Assembly: GCA_003971905.1 (NCBI GenBank)
Contig: RSEE01000054.1
Location: forward strand, 124,001-188,000
Direction of reading: 5' to 3'
Source: Moniliella sp. 'wahieum'
Lineage: Eukaryota > Basidiomycota > Moniliellomycetes > Moniliellales > Moniliellaceae
Length of the DNA: 64,000 bases
A program made the translations under genes and the position numbers. The notes under the pieces are model-generated. The model did no database searches and was not told the DNA's origin. It saw nothing but the letters and a program-made list of their open reading frames with translations. This document shows positions 1 through 11,111 of the stretch, piece after piece. The first letter of the stretch is position 1. The number at the start of each line of letters is the position of its first letter.

Positions 1-1427
1 CCCGCCTGAACGATCATCAGTTAAACATGGACCTCTAGCGGGACTGTCACTGTTACCGAAGGATCGCTACTCTCAGCTGTGCTGTTACATGTTCATGTTA
101 TTTGGACTAAAATCAGTGGCCATTTTTCGTGTATTTGTATGGAGTGCGCGATCCTTGGTGTCACGGGCGGGCGCCGCCAGGGGGCCCGCCCTGGGGTTTT
201 TGGGGTACAATCCCTTAGGCGACGGTAGGTCGACTCCGGTAGTTTCGGGCTTAGGCTGGTTGGTGTGCCCGAGCGGACCTAGGGACGAGGAGAGGCCTTT
301 GGTGGGGCGGCTGCACGTGTGGCAAGGCTGCGTCTGCACCGGCTTGGGCCGTAGTAACGTGTCTGAAGCCTCCGGGACTTAGGGACGGGAGGAGGCAGCG
401 GCGGACAAACACTGCCTTAACTGGGACTGGGAATCGCCGTGACCGAAGGAGGGCTCGCGCGATTGGACTGACGAAGGGCTGGAGGACGAGGTCGGAGGAG
501 ATGTCGGACGCTAACAAGAGGAGCTGCCTGTACTGGATCAATTGGCTGGAAACGGGCAAGAGTCGGACAGGATAGGCGGGAAAGGGACGAAATGGAGGGT
601 GGAGGAAAAAATCCCCCACCAACCGGGGGTACAGGCTTAATCAAAAAAGGGGAAAACAGACACAAAGGGGGTGTAGAAAGAAAGGCACGTCAAAAGAGGG
701 GTTGATCGCCGCAGGCGCGATCGAGAAAGGAAAAAAGTGGTGACGGGCGACGGACGTCGCAAAGATACTGAATACAGTTGGTGGTCTCGTTTTGACCACC
801 GACTTGGACTTGGGCGGGAGGCGACTGCTGTCGCGCGTACGCATGGCAACTCGGACCACCGTACTTAATTTAGCCAACCATCATCACACTTGGTTGGCCT
901 GCGGTGCACGCTCTATGGGCATGTGCGGAGCAGGCGGGCCTTAGCTTGGGTCGGACCATCTCGTGTCCGCCGCAGCCCGTGACACTCCCAGACGATGATC
1001 GATGAACGCCACAGTCTGCGTTGAAGGCTGTTCAAAACTCATTATGTATGATGGACCTTGCCTTACTACTATCACCGCCGCCACCACCACCACAGCCACC
1101 ACCATCACAGCCACCACCATCACCTCGACCTTTGCGGATCCACTCCGGGTCCAACAACCCCGCACTCCGCAGCCCATTCTGGATTTATTATGTTCATCCC
1201 ACAATACCACCGTCTCCCTGTGTGTTCTCTCTACACTCACTCTCAGAGAGCAAGGATACCATATTCCTTCCTCTTTCGTACCCCTCTATCTCTGCTTCAC
1301 TGCTCGTCTGCCAATTCATCTCCATAATGTGAGTTCCACACCTCGGTCGCATAACCCGCGATGTTCTTGGTAGGGAAACTGACTATGGCTGCATTACCAA
1401 GTTTTCCTTTGAGAGGCAAACGCGTGC
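1..1427. other. Left-end region without a recognisable gene
   Basis: Overlapping short ORFs occur on both strands but none has a family signature, and their composition does not favour one frame. There is a trinucleotide-rich stretch near 1075-1130 (CAC/CCA repeats) that gives His- or Pro-rich translations depending on the frame; I regard it as low-complexity DNA. The right part presumably holds the 5' region of the kinase gene that starts at 1428. Confidence 0.4.
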
Positions 1428-2670
1428 ATGCACAACGATCTCGTCGGCAAACACATTGCAGGCGATCGACTCGAGTTTGTCTCCATCATTGGACTCGGCG
1501 CGTATGGAGTAGTTATTTGGCTCGCGATCTGAAGCACCCACTGCATTCTTCTCAAGAACATTGGACGTCCACTTCCATCCAAGCAATGCCCCATGGCGCT
1601 GCTGCTGCAACAGGATTGTACGCTGTCAAATGCCTACATCGCTTGGGGGGCCTCGCCTCGAGCACCTTTCCAACAGCGGGAGATTGCCCTACACAATCTG
1701 GCAGGCACCTACCCATCCGTGGTTACTCTTTATGAGGTACTTCAAGATGCTAGTTGCTACGTCATCATGGACTTTGTCCGGACGGAGATCTCTTCTCCAT
1801 GATCACAGAGAAACATCGGTATTCCGTACAAGGGACAAATCCACCGGGGTCGTCTTCCTCCCACGAGGGCATGTTTCGTGGTTGAGGACGACGAGTATTT
1901 GACAGCGAGGACTGAGATGGATGCCACCATCAAGGATGTCTTTGGGCAGATTGTTCAAGCCGTCGAATATTGCCATGGTCTTGGAATTTACCACCGTGAC
2001 CTCAAGCCCGAGAATATCTTATGCTTGGAAGGTGGCTCGCGAATCATGCTTGCTGATTTTGGTTGGCCACGACGGACAAGAACAGTTCAGATTTTGGTTG
2101 CGGGTCAACATTGTACATGGGGCCCGAATGCCGTGGGGCATCCTTAGCCGACCCAACTTTTACGACTCATCAGCCAACGACGTATGGAGCATGGCGTTAT
2201 CTTGGTCAATCTGGTATGTGGTCGCAACCCATGGAAACAAGCAACAGCGTCGGACGAGACCTTCCGGGAGTTTCTGCGTAACCCTGACTTCCTTATGGAG
2301 ATCCTGCCTATCTCGAGCTCTCTCAACGCGATCCTCAAGCGCATTTTCCCCCTTCCCTGAAGGACGGTGTTCAATCCATGAGGTCAATGCCCTTCTACGC
2401 GGATGTGATCGATTGACTGCAACTAATGCTGAGTTGATGGCACGACACGAAGCGCGACGAGAAACTCACCAGCGGGCTCAAGTTGCTCGTACACATGCTG
2501 CTGAAAAAGACGCCATTTCCACAATAAGTGGTTGTCATGATCAGAAGAATAGCTGCTTGTCACGCGAAAACACCTTGCAAACCCCTCCTATCTCGATCAT
2601 GGAACACCCATGCAAGTCCTTCAGCTCGTTCACGCTTTTTCTACAATCAAGGGCATACACATGCAGCTAA
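1428..2670 (+). CDS. Ran1/Sks1-like serine/threonine protein kinase (frame-disrupted)
   Basis: A protein kinase of the fungal Ran1/Pat1-Sks1-Vhs1 group, which phosphorylates Ser/Thr and in yeasts couples nutrient state to growth or meiosis. The start ATG at 1428 opens MHNDLVGKHIAGDRLEF followed by the glycine loop IIGLGAYGVVYLARD and the lysine motif YAVKCL. The catalytic loop HRDLKPENIL lies near 1995-2025. It is followed by ADFGLATTDKNSSDFGCGS and LYMGPECRG, which is the group's typical activation segment, and then by the subdomain IX-XI text DVWS, GRNPWKQATASDETFREFL and LKRIF. Reading these motifs requires frame changes: one T appears to be missing at about 1515 and again at about 2062, and others occur near 2200 and 2360. 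The tail to 2670 is helical and charged. Family assignment is secure from the motifs; the exact 3' end is not. Confidence 0.85.
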
Positions 2671-2705
2671 TCTAATCGGTCCATTCGCCATCATAAGGCA
2701 AGAGC

Positions 2706-3431
2706 ATGGGCATTGACCACCCGAAATCCTTTAGGGAACTTTCATTCGTTCTCTTCGTCTTTTCGATACATACACACCGCAATTCTTTCTCGCTTCAATC
2801 AAAATGCACAAACGGGGGAGCACCGGCTGTTAATACACTACTGTGTAACGGTTTGAATTCAACCACGGATGATTCCTCCCAAGAGGTTCTTTCAGACAAA
2901 GCTACGGTTGACTCGTCAAAGAACTTCGGGTCCTCTTCTACTGCTCCTACTTCACATTCATCGTCCATTGACTCGTCGGTGCCCAGCCTGATACGCTAGC
3001 ACATTTGCCGCGTATGGGCAAACAAGACAAAGACGCTGTTGCATGCCCTTTCGACTCGCTGTACGGTTTCCCAACCGACAATCAACCGTTCCCAAGTTAG
3101 ATCCGCCCTTCACCCTGGACCAAACTGCTTTAAATGACGGTCACTGCGTATTCCACTACCCTCCCTCCGACTGGCGGTGTGGGTGTATGAGTCAGAAGCC
3201 AATACGGACGACGAACATTGTCCCCCCCTTGAACAACGTAACAAGAACGTAGGGCAAGTGAAGGCATCATTTATAGAACCCAATGGTTCCCACTATTTGT
3301 CGATTCCACTGTGCTTGCTGCAGAAATGGATCGCTGCGGGTGGAGGTCAACTCACCAAGTATAGCAGGCTATACGCGTTCTCCATTAGTACAGAGTATCA
3401 GCCTTTTGTACATGTAGATGAACTACTATAG
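2706..3431 (+). CDS. Hypothetical protein, frame-disrupted
   Basis: I do not recognise this. A chain of three ORFs with natural amino-acid composition runs from about 2706 to a stop at 3431. A Ser/Thr-rich segment ends at 2997, a middle segment contains YGFPTDNQPFP and LDPPFTLDQTALNDGHCVF, and the last segment contains VKASFIEPNGSHYLSIPL. Joining them needs one frame change near 3000 and others near 3090 and 3175, like the indels seen in the neighbouring genes. It could be an independent small gene or a C-terminal extension of the kinase just upstream if the stop at 2668-2670 is itself an error. Confidence 0.3.
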
Positions 3432-4010
3432 ATCAACAGCCATATACTACTCAGCTACTCTTCCTCATATATCTTGCTCGTCATTTGTACACATATGCAC
3501 ACTTCTTTCGGCCAGGGGGATGCGGCTTCTCGCTATCAGCATACGCCGCTCGTAATGCCTGATGATGGTAGTGGGGGGCCACCGATATCAAATCAGACTT
3601 CTCATTAGTGGGTGGGGCGCGAGTACCCTGCAAACACGGATGCGCGAGCTAATGGGCAACCCGTTTGCTCTATAAGTGTCTGGCTATATAGGTTTCAAAT
3701 TTGTCAAATGATATGTGGATGGATCCATAGGGATGGTACCTGGTACAAAACTACTAATAGCGGCAGGGTCAGAAAGCACACAGACGACCGAAGAGAGCAG
3801 GTGGTTGATACGACTTGGAGAACCGGGACGGGCTCCAGCGTGAAGCTGGGCAAGAATACATGTAGGGAAACCACTTCAAAGGAGGGGCGACCATCGGAGT
3901 CAGATGTGTCACGAGATTTTCGGGGAAGTCGATCGCATACTCCGCCGGGGGGCTGCGAATCAACGCGGAGTGATATCAATATCGGGCAGGCGGGGAGAGG
4001 CTTATGGGGA
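3432..4010. other. Gene-free or uncertain stretch
   Basis: No gene can be supported here. Open frames on both strands (3612-4088 plus, 3704-4063 minus) are mutual shadows. The minus-strand frame could carry a short C-terminal extension of the RhoGEF gene, where Cdc24 proteins normally have a PB1 domain, but I could not recognise a PB1 motif in any frame. Confidence 0.35.
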
Positions 4011-7000
4011 TCAAGCTTTCTCTCCTCGGAGAAGGGAAGTAGACGTGGGGTAGTCGACCTCATCCCGGAAAAGGTCCAACGGGGTTGAGAAATGGGCCGG
4101 CGGGCGACGGGTTGCTAAGCCCAACCCAGCAGGCCCTTGATCGGGAAGGAGAGGCAGTGGCTTATTAGCCCTTTTCCAATCCGGGGAAAGTTGCTTGTTG
4201 CAGGGACTGGTCTCGGGAAGACTGGCTTTGGGGTCGCAAGAGGGTACCGCACTACGCCTTAACACACGCCGAGAAGGGGAGTGGGTTGGCCCCGATGGCA
4301 TGGCCGATGCCAGGTGCTCATCCTGGGAATGAAGCCGGTGAGGAGCGAGGAACGAGGTTTTGGATGGAAAGGGATGAGTCTCAGGGCCGGTGAGATCAAC
4401 CGAGCCGATGCCAGCCGGGGACGATGGAGCAGGAGCCGAAGGAGAAGCAGACCATCCTGCGGCCTTACCTCCTCTCTGGAAATGGGGCATAGCGGCTAAA
4501 ACGGGGGAGGTGCCGAACATCGTGGTCGATGTTGGAGTACTCAAACCCGTTGATTGCGAGGTACGCGAGCCGGATGCATGTGAACCTGAATAGGACATTA
4601 ACGCAGAGGTGTACTCTGTGGCTGAACCACGAAATGAGAAGCACCACTTGAAGATGTGTTGTTTGGGACGTGACGATCGGACCACAAGGAGCATTTCGGC
4701 TCGTGTTCCCCATCCAATGAAGGCGTCGTTGTGAGCGGCGATGATAGGATAGCTCCATCTCCCGCCATGCTAGACTGATGGGATAGCATAGTGGATTGGG
4801 TTAAACTTGACCGATAGCTCCAGCCATCGCCCGAGACCGAGGGTCGGAATGACCGAGGGGAGGCAGGCGTGCTGGAGCATGTGCTGCCGCTGCGATGGTT
4901 CAACGCTTCCAGCCCACCCAGAGACTCATACTTCTGGAGATCTCCATGCGAATGGGGGATATCAGAGGGCGAGTCTTGATCAAAAGACAGGCCAAGAGCA
5001 GTAAGTAGATCGTGACTAACCTGGGCCTTGAGCGTACGACCCGCCGGCATACGCGCGGTAACCACACTTTCTACCCTTTCTTCCTCAGTAATATCTGATG
5101 GGCGCCCTTGCAGAGAAGGAGTTCGGACTCGGTGAGCGGGTGAAAGCATGCGGCGAACCAGACAACGCGGATTGTGCAGTGACAGTGGCGAGTGAAGAAG
5201 CAATTGATGGCGCGTGTTGTAGGATTGCAGTAGAGGCTGGAGGATAGTTGAGCGACTCAGGACTGTCGTTGTACGTCGCTCCTGTGCATAGTGCGTTCTC
5301 TTTCTCGGGCTTGATGCTTGGTGTAAAGATCTGGGTAGGGATCAGGCAGGGGGGGAGGCCCTCAGACCATCGCTCGAATGCGCGGGCCACTTTCGAGCAC
5401 CTGCGGAGGGGTTTGAGGGGCAGATGCGAAGCGGATGTTCGGTATTTCTGAATGAGCTCTGCAGAGCCCTTAGTTCCTTGGCTTGAACCGCAGGTTTGGT
5501 CCAACGGCCATTCTGAAGACGGCCCATCCCAGTCAAGATGAGGCCAATAGGTTGACCACGACTCGTTGAAACGAGAACTTTCACCGAGCGGGCGGCTATG
5601 GGCCGCTGAGGCGAGACTGGTGGAGAGGTGAATCCTGAGCCTTCTGCCGGTTGGCTCGAAGAGGATTGGATCCAGCCTCATGCCTGATCCGTGGAAGTAG
5701 GGGGGGACGGCAGGAAGTATTCTAAACCTTGCACTGAAGCAGAGGGTCCGAGATTCGAAGGGGCCAAGGGAAAGTCGCCATTACTGGGGTCACAGGTATA
5801 TTCTGGTTTTGAGAAATACCAAGGGGCACAACTTTGTGTCCTCGCTGTGCCCTCGCTGAAGCCGACACCGTCTCGGCGTGCTGGCTCCCTTGCGCGCTGC
5901 GCATGTGGGCGCGGCCAAAACAAGTCCGGCATACCCTTTGTCCCTGGGAAGGCATGATCAGCTGAAATAGCCCCATCCTTGTGGGGTACAGGGGGAGGGG
6001 GCAAGTTCTCATTGCCTCCCGTGAGCCGGAATAGCTCGTCCGTTTCATGCGTAGCACCCGGTTGGAGCACCGGGGACGAGCATACAGGTGAGGAGAATTC
6101 AGCCGTGCGAGGACTTGGGGATAGCCACAAGCCCAAGCCTGATGTATGAGACCCCGCAGTCATGGTCGCGCCCGAGGGGAACCGATTTAATAGGGGTCGC
6201 AACGATCGTTTCACTGCACTATTACCACGTTGGGCTTGGGGTTGAACTGGTTTTACACCCCCTCATTTGACCATGTTGGCGTGAAGGTCGAAGGCGACAA
6301 TGGAGCAGCTGCCGAGGGGTGTGGTGATGATTTGGAGGTTCAGGGAGTAGTAGTACGTTCATAGGGCCACTAGATCCCGCGGGGCTGGCAGGTTCCGAGC
6401 GAGTCCGAACAAAAGAGCGAGCAGCCCACGGTGCCAGAGAGGGGCGCGAAGTCGTGGCAGTCCGGGGCGATGAAATGGAGCTCCAGCCACGGCGAGACGC
6501 CACTCCAGGTGAAATGGATAGATCGTCGGACTTCCGTATCGGACTGGGGGCCAGTTGAGCCGAAGGACCGAGAAAATGAAGATCCAAAGGAGGTTGATCC
6601 CCGGAAAGCATCCTCGGCGTCGCCGGCATGGTCTTGCCGCTGTTTGGTACGAGGTCAAAGTATGATCCAGCAGACGGATCGGGCGTACGTGCCGTAGCCA
6701 TGCCATTGCCGCACTCGACATTGGAGTGGAGGGTGTTATCCTTGATTCGGTTTGAACCGTAACAGTTTCGACTCCATGGTGGTCAGAGTCGTTGACTTGA
6801 GCCGCAACTTCCCGCATTGCGGTCTGTGCACGTATCAGCGTCTTGCCTACTCGATTTGCCCTGGGCGTTGACAGTTTCGAAGTGCGCTTTATCATCTCCT
6901 ACAAGTGAGAGAGGTCAGTATCCCATAGGGAGGTGGAAGGAACAGAGATACGTACGTCAAGGAGCAATGGGTACTGGCAAATCCGCTGGACAGGTTTAAT

Positions 7001-8364
7001 CAGGAAGGCACCCAAGCTGTAGTAGGGATCCAGAAAGTACTGCTCGACGTCGGATCGTCCCAGCATGCATACTGATGCAATGGACCCTGCCCTCTTGTCG
7101 CCAAATCCAACGCGTGTGCATAGTTGGCACAAAAAGGCTTATAGATGCGCAATTCAGAGGCCATGGCAAAAACACGCGCCCAACACCATGTGCTTGTCGC
7201 TCGATCTCGTGAAGGCGGGATCGTTCCAATGGAACCTCCTGCGAGTCCCAAACAGCAGGAGACGGGCAAAGCACCTGCTCGATCTTGGTGAGTAAGCGGC
7301 GCTGGACGTCCACGATCTGGTCAAGATTGCCAAAGATAGAGTGCAGCACGTCCTGGCCCAACACATCGTACTTGGCCAGAACACGGGCGAAGCCTTGAAT
7401 CCGTTCCAGATCAGCCACGTAGTTTCGCTCAGTTGTTAAGAGCTCATGCATAACCCTTGAGAGTTGAACGGAACGCCCATCGATAGTGGAGTCAAGCGTA
7501 GCAGGCAGCGTGGTAATGCCCCGACTTTCTTCTTCTGACGAATTGTGGGTCCAAGGAGGAAGAAGTCGACCTCGAGCTTCCAATAATTCCAGCAGCCGGT
7601 CGACAGTGTTGATGACCCGGATGAAGCCATTGGTATCATCCTTGTATAGATCGGAAACGGAGAAGCACCACTCGCTCTCCCAACCTAGACCGGTTTCCCA
7701 AGTAGGAAAACGGGAGCCACTGGCGGGTGCTGATGGTGAACATGGCGGAGCACGCAAAGCCATGATGAACTTTGCAGTCAAACGTTTCGCCTGGTTGACA
7801 CTTGTACTGGTGGGCCGATCAAACGAGTCACCCGGGTCGGCCGAGGGGTTCAATGGCAATTGGCGAGCGCCCAGTGAGTTGAAGAGAAAACAAAGGGCAC
7901 TTCCGGTGCGTAGACAAGTCCAGACCTGGCCCACAACGTCATTTGAATGATCAAAGGAAAGGGACAGGGACGAGAACGAGGCCGAGTCTGACAATGAGGG
8001 CAAGCTGCCCTGCGATAGGGAAGGAGGCAGGCGAGAGAAAGTTGGTGTCGAGGGAAAAGAATAGTACTCTACAAAACCAGGAACTCGCGCAAGGCGTGCA
8101 CGAAGACGGACGCACTGCTGGAACAGGCTCAGCGCAGGAGGTGCATCGGAAGGCTGTCGCTGAGAAGAGCAACACTTGGGAGGGGACGAGAGAGCGTGGG
8201 GGTGTGGCGAGAGTGCTGGGGGTGCTGGGAGTGGGAGTGCCAGGCACTGCTGCCGATACGGCGAAGGTTGCAGCGGCCGAGGCAAGCGCAGACAGACTGA
8301 GCTTACGTGTGGATCGACGGCGTGCAAACGACTGTGTGTTGGAGGTGTTGGGTGGGTGGGACAT
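4011..8364 (-). CDS. Cdc24-like Rho guanine-nucleotide exchange factor (frame-disrupted)
   Basis: Likely GEF for Cdc42, acting in polarity and budding. The start MSHPPNTSNTQSFARRRSTR is at 8364. Near 7.93-7.60 kb lies the fungal Cdc24 calponin-like region (VWTCLRTGSALCFLFNSLG, then SDLYKDDTNGFIRVINTVDR). The DH domain follows: HELLTTERNYVADLERIQGF near 7.42 kb, then YKPFCANYAHALDLAT and YFLDPYYSLGAFLIKPVQRI near 7.03 kb. A clean 57-nt intron (6899-6955, donor GTACGT, branch CTGAC) joins YPLLLD to EMIKRTSKL. Downstream to 4011 the protein is long, Ser/Pro-rich and probably disordered. I could not find the PH domain expected after DH, nor a C-terminal PB1. Several frame changes are needed (for example near 7.27, 6.7, 5.1 and 4.65 kb), so the missing domains may be masked. 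Family call is strong, C-terminus weak. Confidence 0.8.
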
Positions 8365-9841
8365 GATGGGAAGGGCACAGCAGAAGCCGATGTCTGCTGA
8401 GCCTCAGGCGGCAAACATGAAGCGTGGGGCAGAAACGGAGAGGTGGTGGTGGGGCAGGACGGGCAGCAGGGCCAGGTGGGATAGGAATGCGGCATATGCC
8501 GGTCCCGCCGGCTGCTGCTGGTTGGATGAGCGATCGATATTCGCTGGCCATCGATCATGCATCATGCGTCGTGTATGTCATGCGTCGTGCCCAAACATCG
8601 CACCGCGTACATGCTGAGTGGCGACGCGGCGACATGTGACCGCTGGCCGCTGACCCATCACAGGTCGCGGGTTCAGATGCCGATCTCAGGTCTGGGGCGG
8701 CCTGAGCGGCACAGTGCACCCGTGCAGGAGGCAGAGTGTTGTGCCGTCCTGCGCCTGGGCCGAGTGTGCGGCCGGGTGCAGCGCGTCTGTGCGGCCCCAA
8801 TTTTTTTTTTAGCGGTGAAGGTGACCGCTGACGCTGCACGGCGCCGGCGACGCACAACGCGGAACGCGTAGCCTGCGCTGCTCTCCGCTGCCCTGTGCAG
8901 TCCAGCACTGCACTGCGGCTGCATTGCTCGGGAAAAATGAATCCAGCACCATGGTGCTCCAATTCCAACCACTGTGCCCTGCCGTGCCGTGCTGCTACTA
9001 TCCGCTCCAGCCCGCCCAAGCCCTGGCTGCGATTTGGCGCACTGGCCCCAAGCCGCATGATCGACAGCGGCACAAACTGGTCAGCCGGAGGGCGAGGCGC
9101 TGCACGTTGGAACTAGACCGCAGGTCCGCCGGTGATGCGCACGGGCGTTGGGGCCAGCTGCAGTCTAGGGACCAAGGGGCTAGTGCTAGTGACATTCACT
9201 ATTGAATGTGAATGTGTGACGCGTCCTCCGCAAAAGTGCTCACGCGCGCGCTCACGTGATTATGGGAGCTCGGAGCTCTGACGCGTCCACGCCCGCAATC
9301 GCGTTTCTACCCCTGAGACGCAGTACGCAACACCGACTGAATCACACTGTGCGAATAGTACGACGGATGGCAGAAGTGAAGCACCGGGCATCAAAAGGGG
9401 AGGGGTCGAGGGGAAGCTGCAAGCTAGCTGAAGCGTGGAGCCTCGGCCGTCGAGATTGGCACATAGCCGGGTAAGAATCGCAGCGGCAGCTTAAGCCAAA
9501 AGATGAGAGGGATGAGATCGATGAGATGAGATCTGAGAAGGAGCCAAGCAAAAATGGTTGTTTTGAATTCCCGTTGTATCCCATCGACTTCAGCCGCCCC
9601 CCCCCCCCCACCCCGACCAAACCCTCTCACACTACGGGAATCGATCGCCCCCCAACAACAGAGAAACTGCTATTCCTCGCACCCTGCCGGTCGGTGATCG
9701 ACCCACGGTAATAACACAAACTATAGGAAACGGCACAGAAAAAAGGGTGACGGCATGTACTTCAGATCGATGAGTGTCAATGTTCTCCCACAGAGAAAAA
9801 TGATACGAAATGGTCCCTCAAAATAACACACAAGCACACGG
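8365..9841. promoter_or_regulatory. Intergenic region with two MCB-like boxes and an E-box
   Basis: No gene recognised over about 1.5 kb between the RhoGEF start and the retrotransposon. It holds two copies of TGACGCGTCC (9217-9226 and 9279-9288), each containing the MluI cell-cycle box ACGCGT, with CACGTG (9253-9258) and a doubled GAGCTC (9266-9278) between them, and a 7-bp inverted repeat ACATTCA/TGAATGT just upstream. A run of 13 C lies at 9597-9609. The boxes sit 850-930 bp from the RhoGEF ATG, so they may belong to its promoter or to a gene I cannot see. Function is inferred from motif identity only. Confidence 0.4.
9837..9841. repeat. Target-site duplication, left copy
   Basis: CACGG directly left of the left LTR; the same five bases lie directly right of the right LTR at 13588-13592. 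A 5-bp duplication is usual for Ty1/copia and Ty3 integrases. Confidence 0.9.
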
Positions 9842-10337
9842 TGAAAGATTGGGGGCTAGGGCGAAGCACTAGACTAGGCGATCAATGGGTGAGCGCGATG
9901 AATCGGTCACACCAATGAGAGCCCAGAACCGCGGTTGTCCGTTAACTGAGAAGTAGCTACGCTACCAAGCTAAGGACGATTGCACTGTGCAGGGTGGGAA
10001 CAGTCAGAGATAGCTTCTTGTAAGCTCCTGACGCTAGTCCAACCTTCAATGCAACCGCTGGACAAGGACAAGCGCCAGAAGCAGGAAGAGAACAGGAAGA
10101 GAGAGAACAGGAAGCTCACTGTGCAGGGTGGGAACAGTCAGAGATAGCTTCTTGTAAGCTCCTGACGCTAGTCCAACCTTCAATGCAACAGGGAGAAGAG
10201 GAAGGAGGGGAACGGGCGCGACGGTAACCAATCCGGAGCGCGCGAGTTGCGGAACTCTATAGCCAGTTCCGCTTGCCAGCGACATGGCCGATCCAGCCAT
10301 CACACCAAGTGGTGCCACATGCCACCACACTCCAACA
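9842..10337 (-). repeat. 3' LTR of the retrotransposon
   Basis: 496 bp, matching 13093-13587 almost end to end. Boundaries are set by TG/CA ends and the CACGG target duplication. It contains an internal 72-bp direct repeat (9984-10055 and 10118-10189) separated by 62 bp. Differences from the other LTR are short indels only, as far as I can see. Confidence 0.92.
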
Positions 10338-10346
10338 CCCCCCCTC
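10338..10346 (-). other. Polypurine tract
   Basis: Next to the 3' LTR the minus strand reads GAGGGGGGG. Position and composition fit the plus-strand primer for reverse transcription. Confidence 0.75.
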
Positions 10347-10689
10347 GGCCATGGCACTGGTAAACAACACCAGAGAGAAGATAGACGAGGCGCGAAAAAA
10401 AAGAGGGAGAAGAAAAAAAACGAATCGAACAAAATAACGACGATAGAGCTTGAAGCGCGCAACGTCGAATCCTTGTAGATAAAGTTGAGATAAATATAGC
10501 CAAAAGAGAGAAAGAACCGAGACAGCACCAGGCTCTGAACGAACATGGATCTGCGCATTAGAGCCGAGCCGGAAATCAGAAGAAAATAAAAGACGAGACG
10601 AAGGTAGATCAAGACGAGTGGTGGATGGTCAATGAACGTGGAGCACATGTGCACCTTCACACCAGCCGCCTGGAAGCAAGCCCCGACGA

Positions 10690-10933
10690 ATATGACGGAT
10701 GGCAGGGCGTGCACGCCAGTACGCCGCCTTGGCGGCACAGGACCCCCCCTTGGCAGTAAGGTACCCCCCCACGGCAGCAAGGTGCCCCCCTTGGGAGCTT
10801 GGCACCCCCCCTGAATAGCACGGTACTTGGCAGTTACTGCTTCCATTGGCTCCGTCGGAGGAGCGAATCCCTGCCGCAGACGGCTGTTGTTGACCAGCAT
10901 CTTCGCAGCGCCACTGTCAAATGTGAACAATGC
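10690..10933 (-). pseudogene. Truncated aspartic protease start of a lost pol
   Basis: The frame ALFTFDSGAAKMLVNNSR carries the DSGA active-site motif placed as in Ty1/copia proteases, downstream of the gag zinc knuckle. About 45 residues later it runs into a G-rich heptapeptide repeat and then non-coding DNA up to the polypurine tract. No integrase (HHCC/DDE) or reverse transcriptase (YVDD-type) motif appears anywhere in the element, so pol is deleted after the protease start. Confidence 0.6.
10731..10813 (-). repeat. Four 20-21-bp G-tract repeats inside the retrotransposon
   Basis: On the plus strand four units of the form GGCAGYAAGGTRCCCCCC follow each other; on the element's sense strand this gives four runs of 6-7 G spaced by about 14 nt. 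The 21-nt period is in frame with the protease fragment and encodes a heptapeptide pattern (PKGGTLL, PWGGTLL, PRGGPVP). Loops are long for a G-quadruplex but four runs of this length are notable. Confidence 0.7.
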
Positions 10934-11111
10934 TGGGATGCAGGCACCACATGACTGAATATTGGGTGCGCGCTCAGGTCGCTTAGTGAGCAGGCTGCTC
11001 AGCTGGACGTTCAGGTGAACTTCCAGGCGACCCCGCGCGTGTCCCTATCCAGAGGGAGCCTCTTCAGCAGACACCATTCCATCAGCCCCCGATGTATCTC
11101 GGCCTGCATCG

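Noticed and set aside
9597-9609. C13 homopolymer as a functional element
   Set aside because: No context supports a role; it lies in a spacer and its length is unreliable in this assembly.
10046-10930. 294-codon minus-strand ORF with hydrophobic stretches suggestive of a membrane protein
   Set aside because: Apart from the protease fragment at its start it runs through non-coding DNA and into the 3' LTR, so the hydrophobic part is fortuitous.
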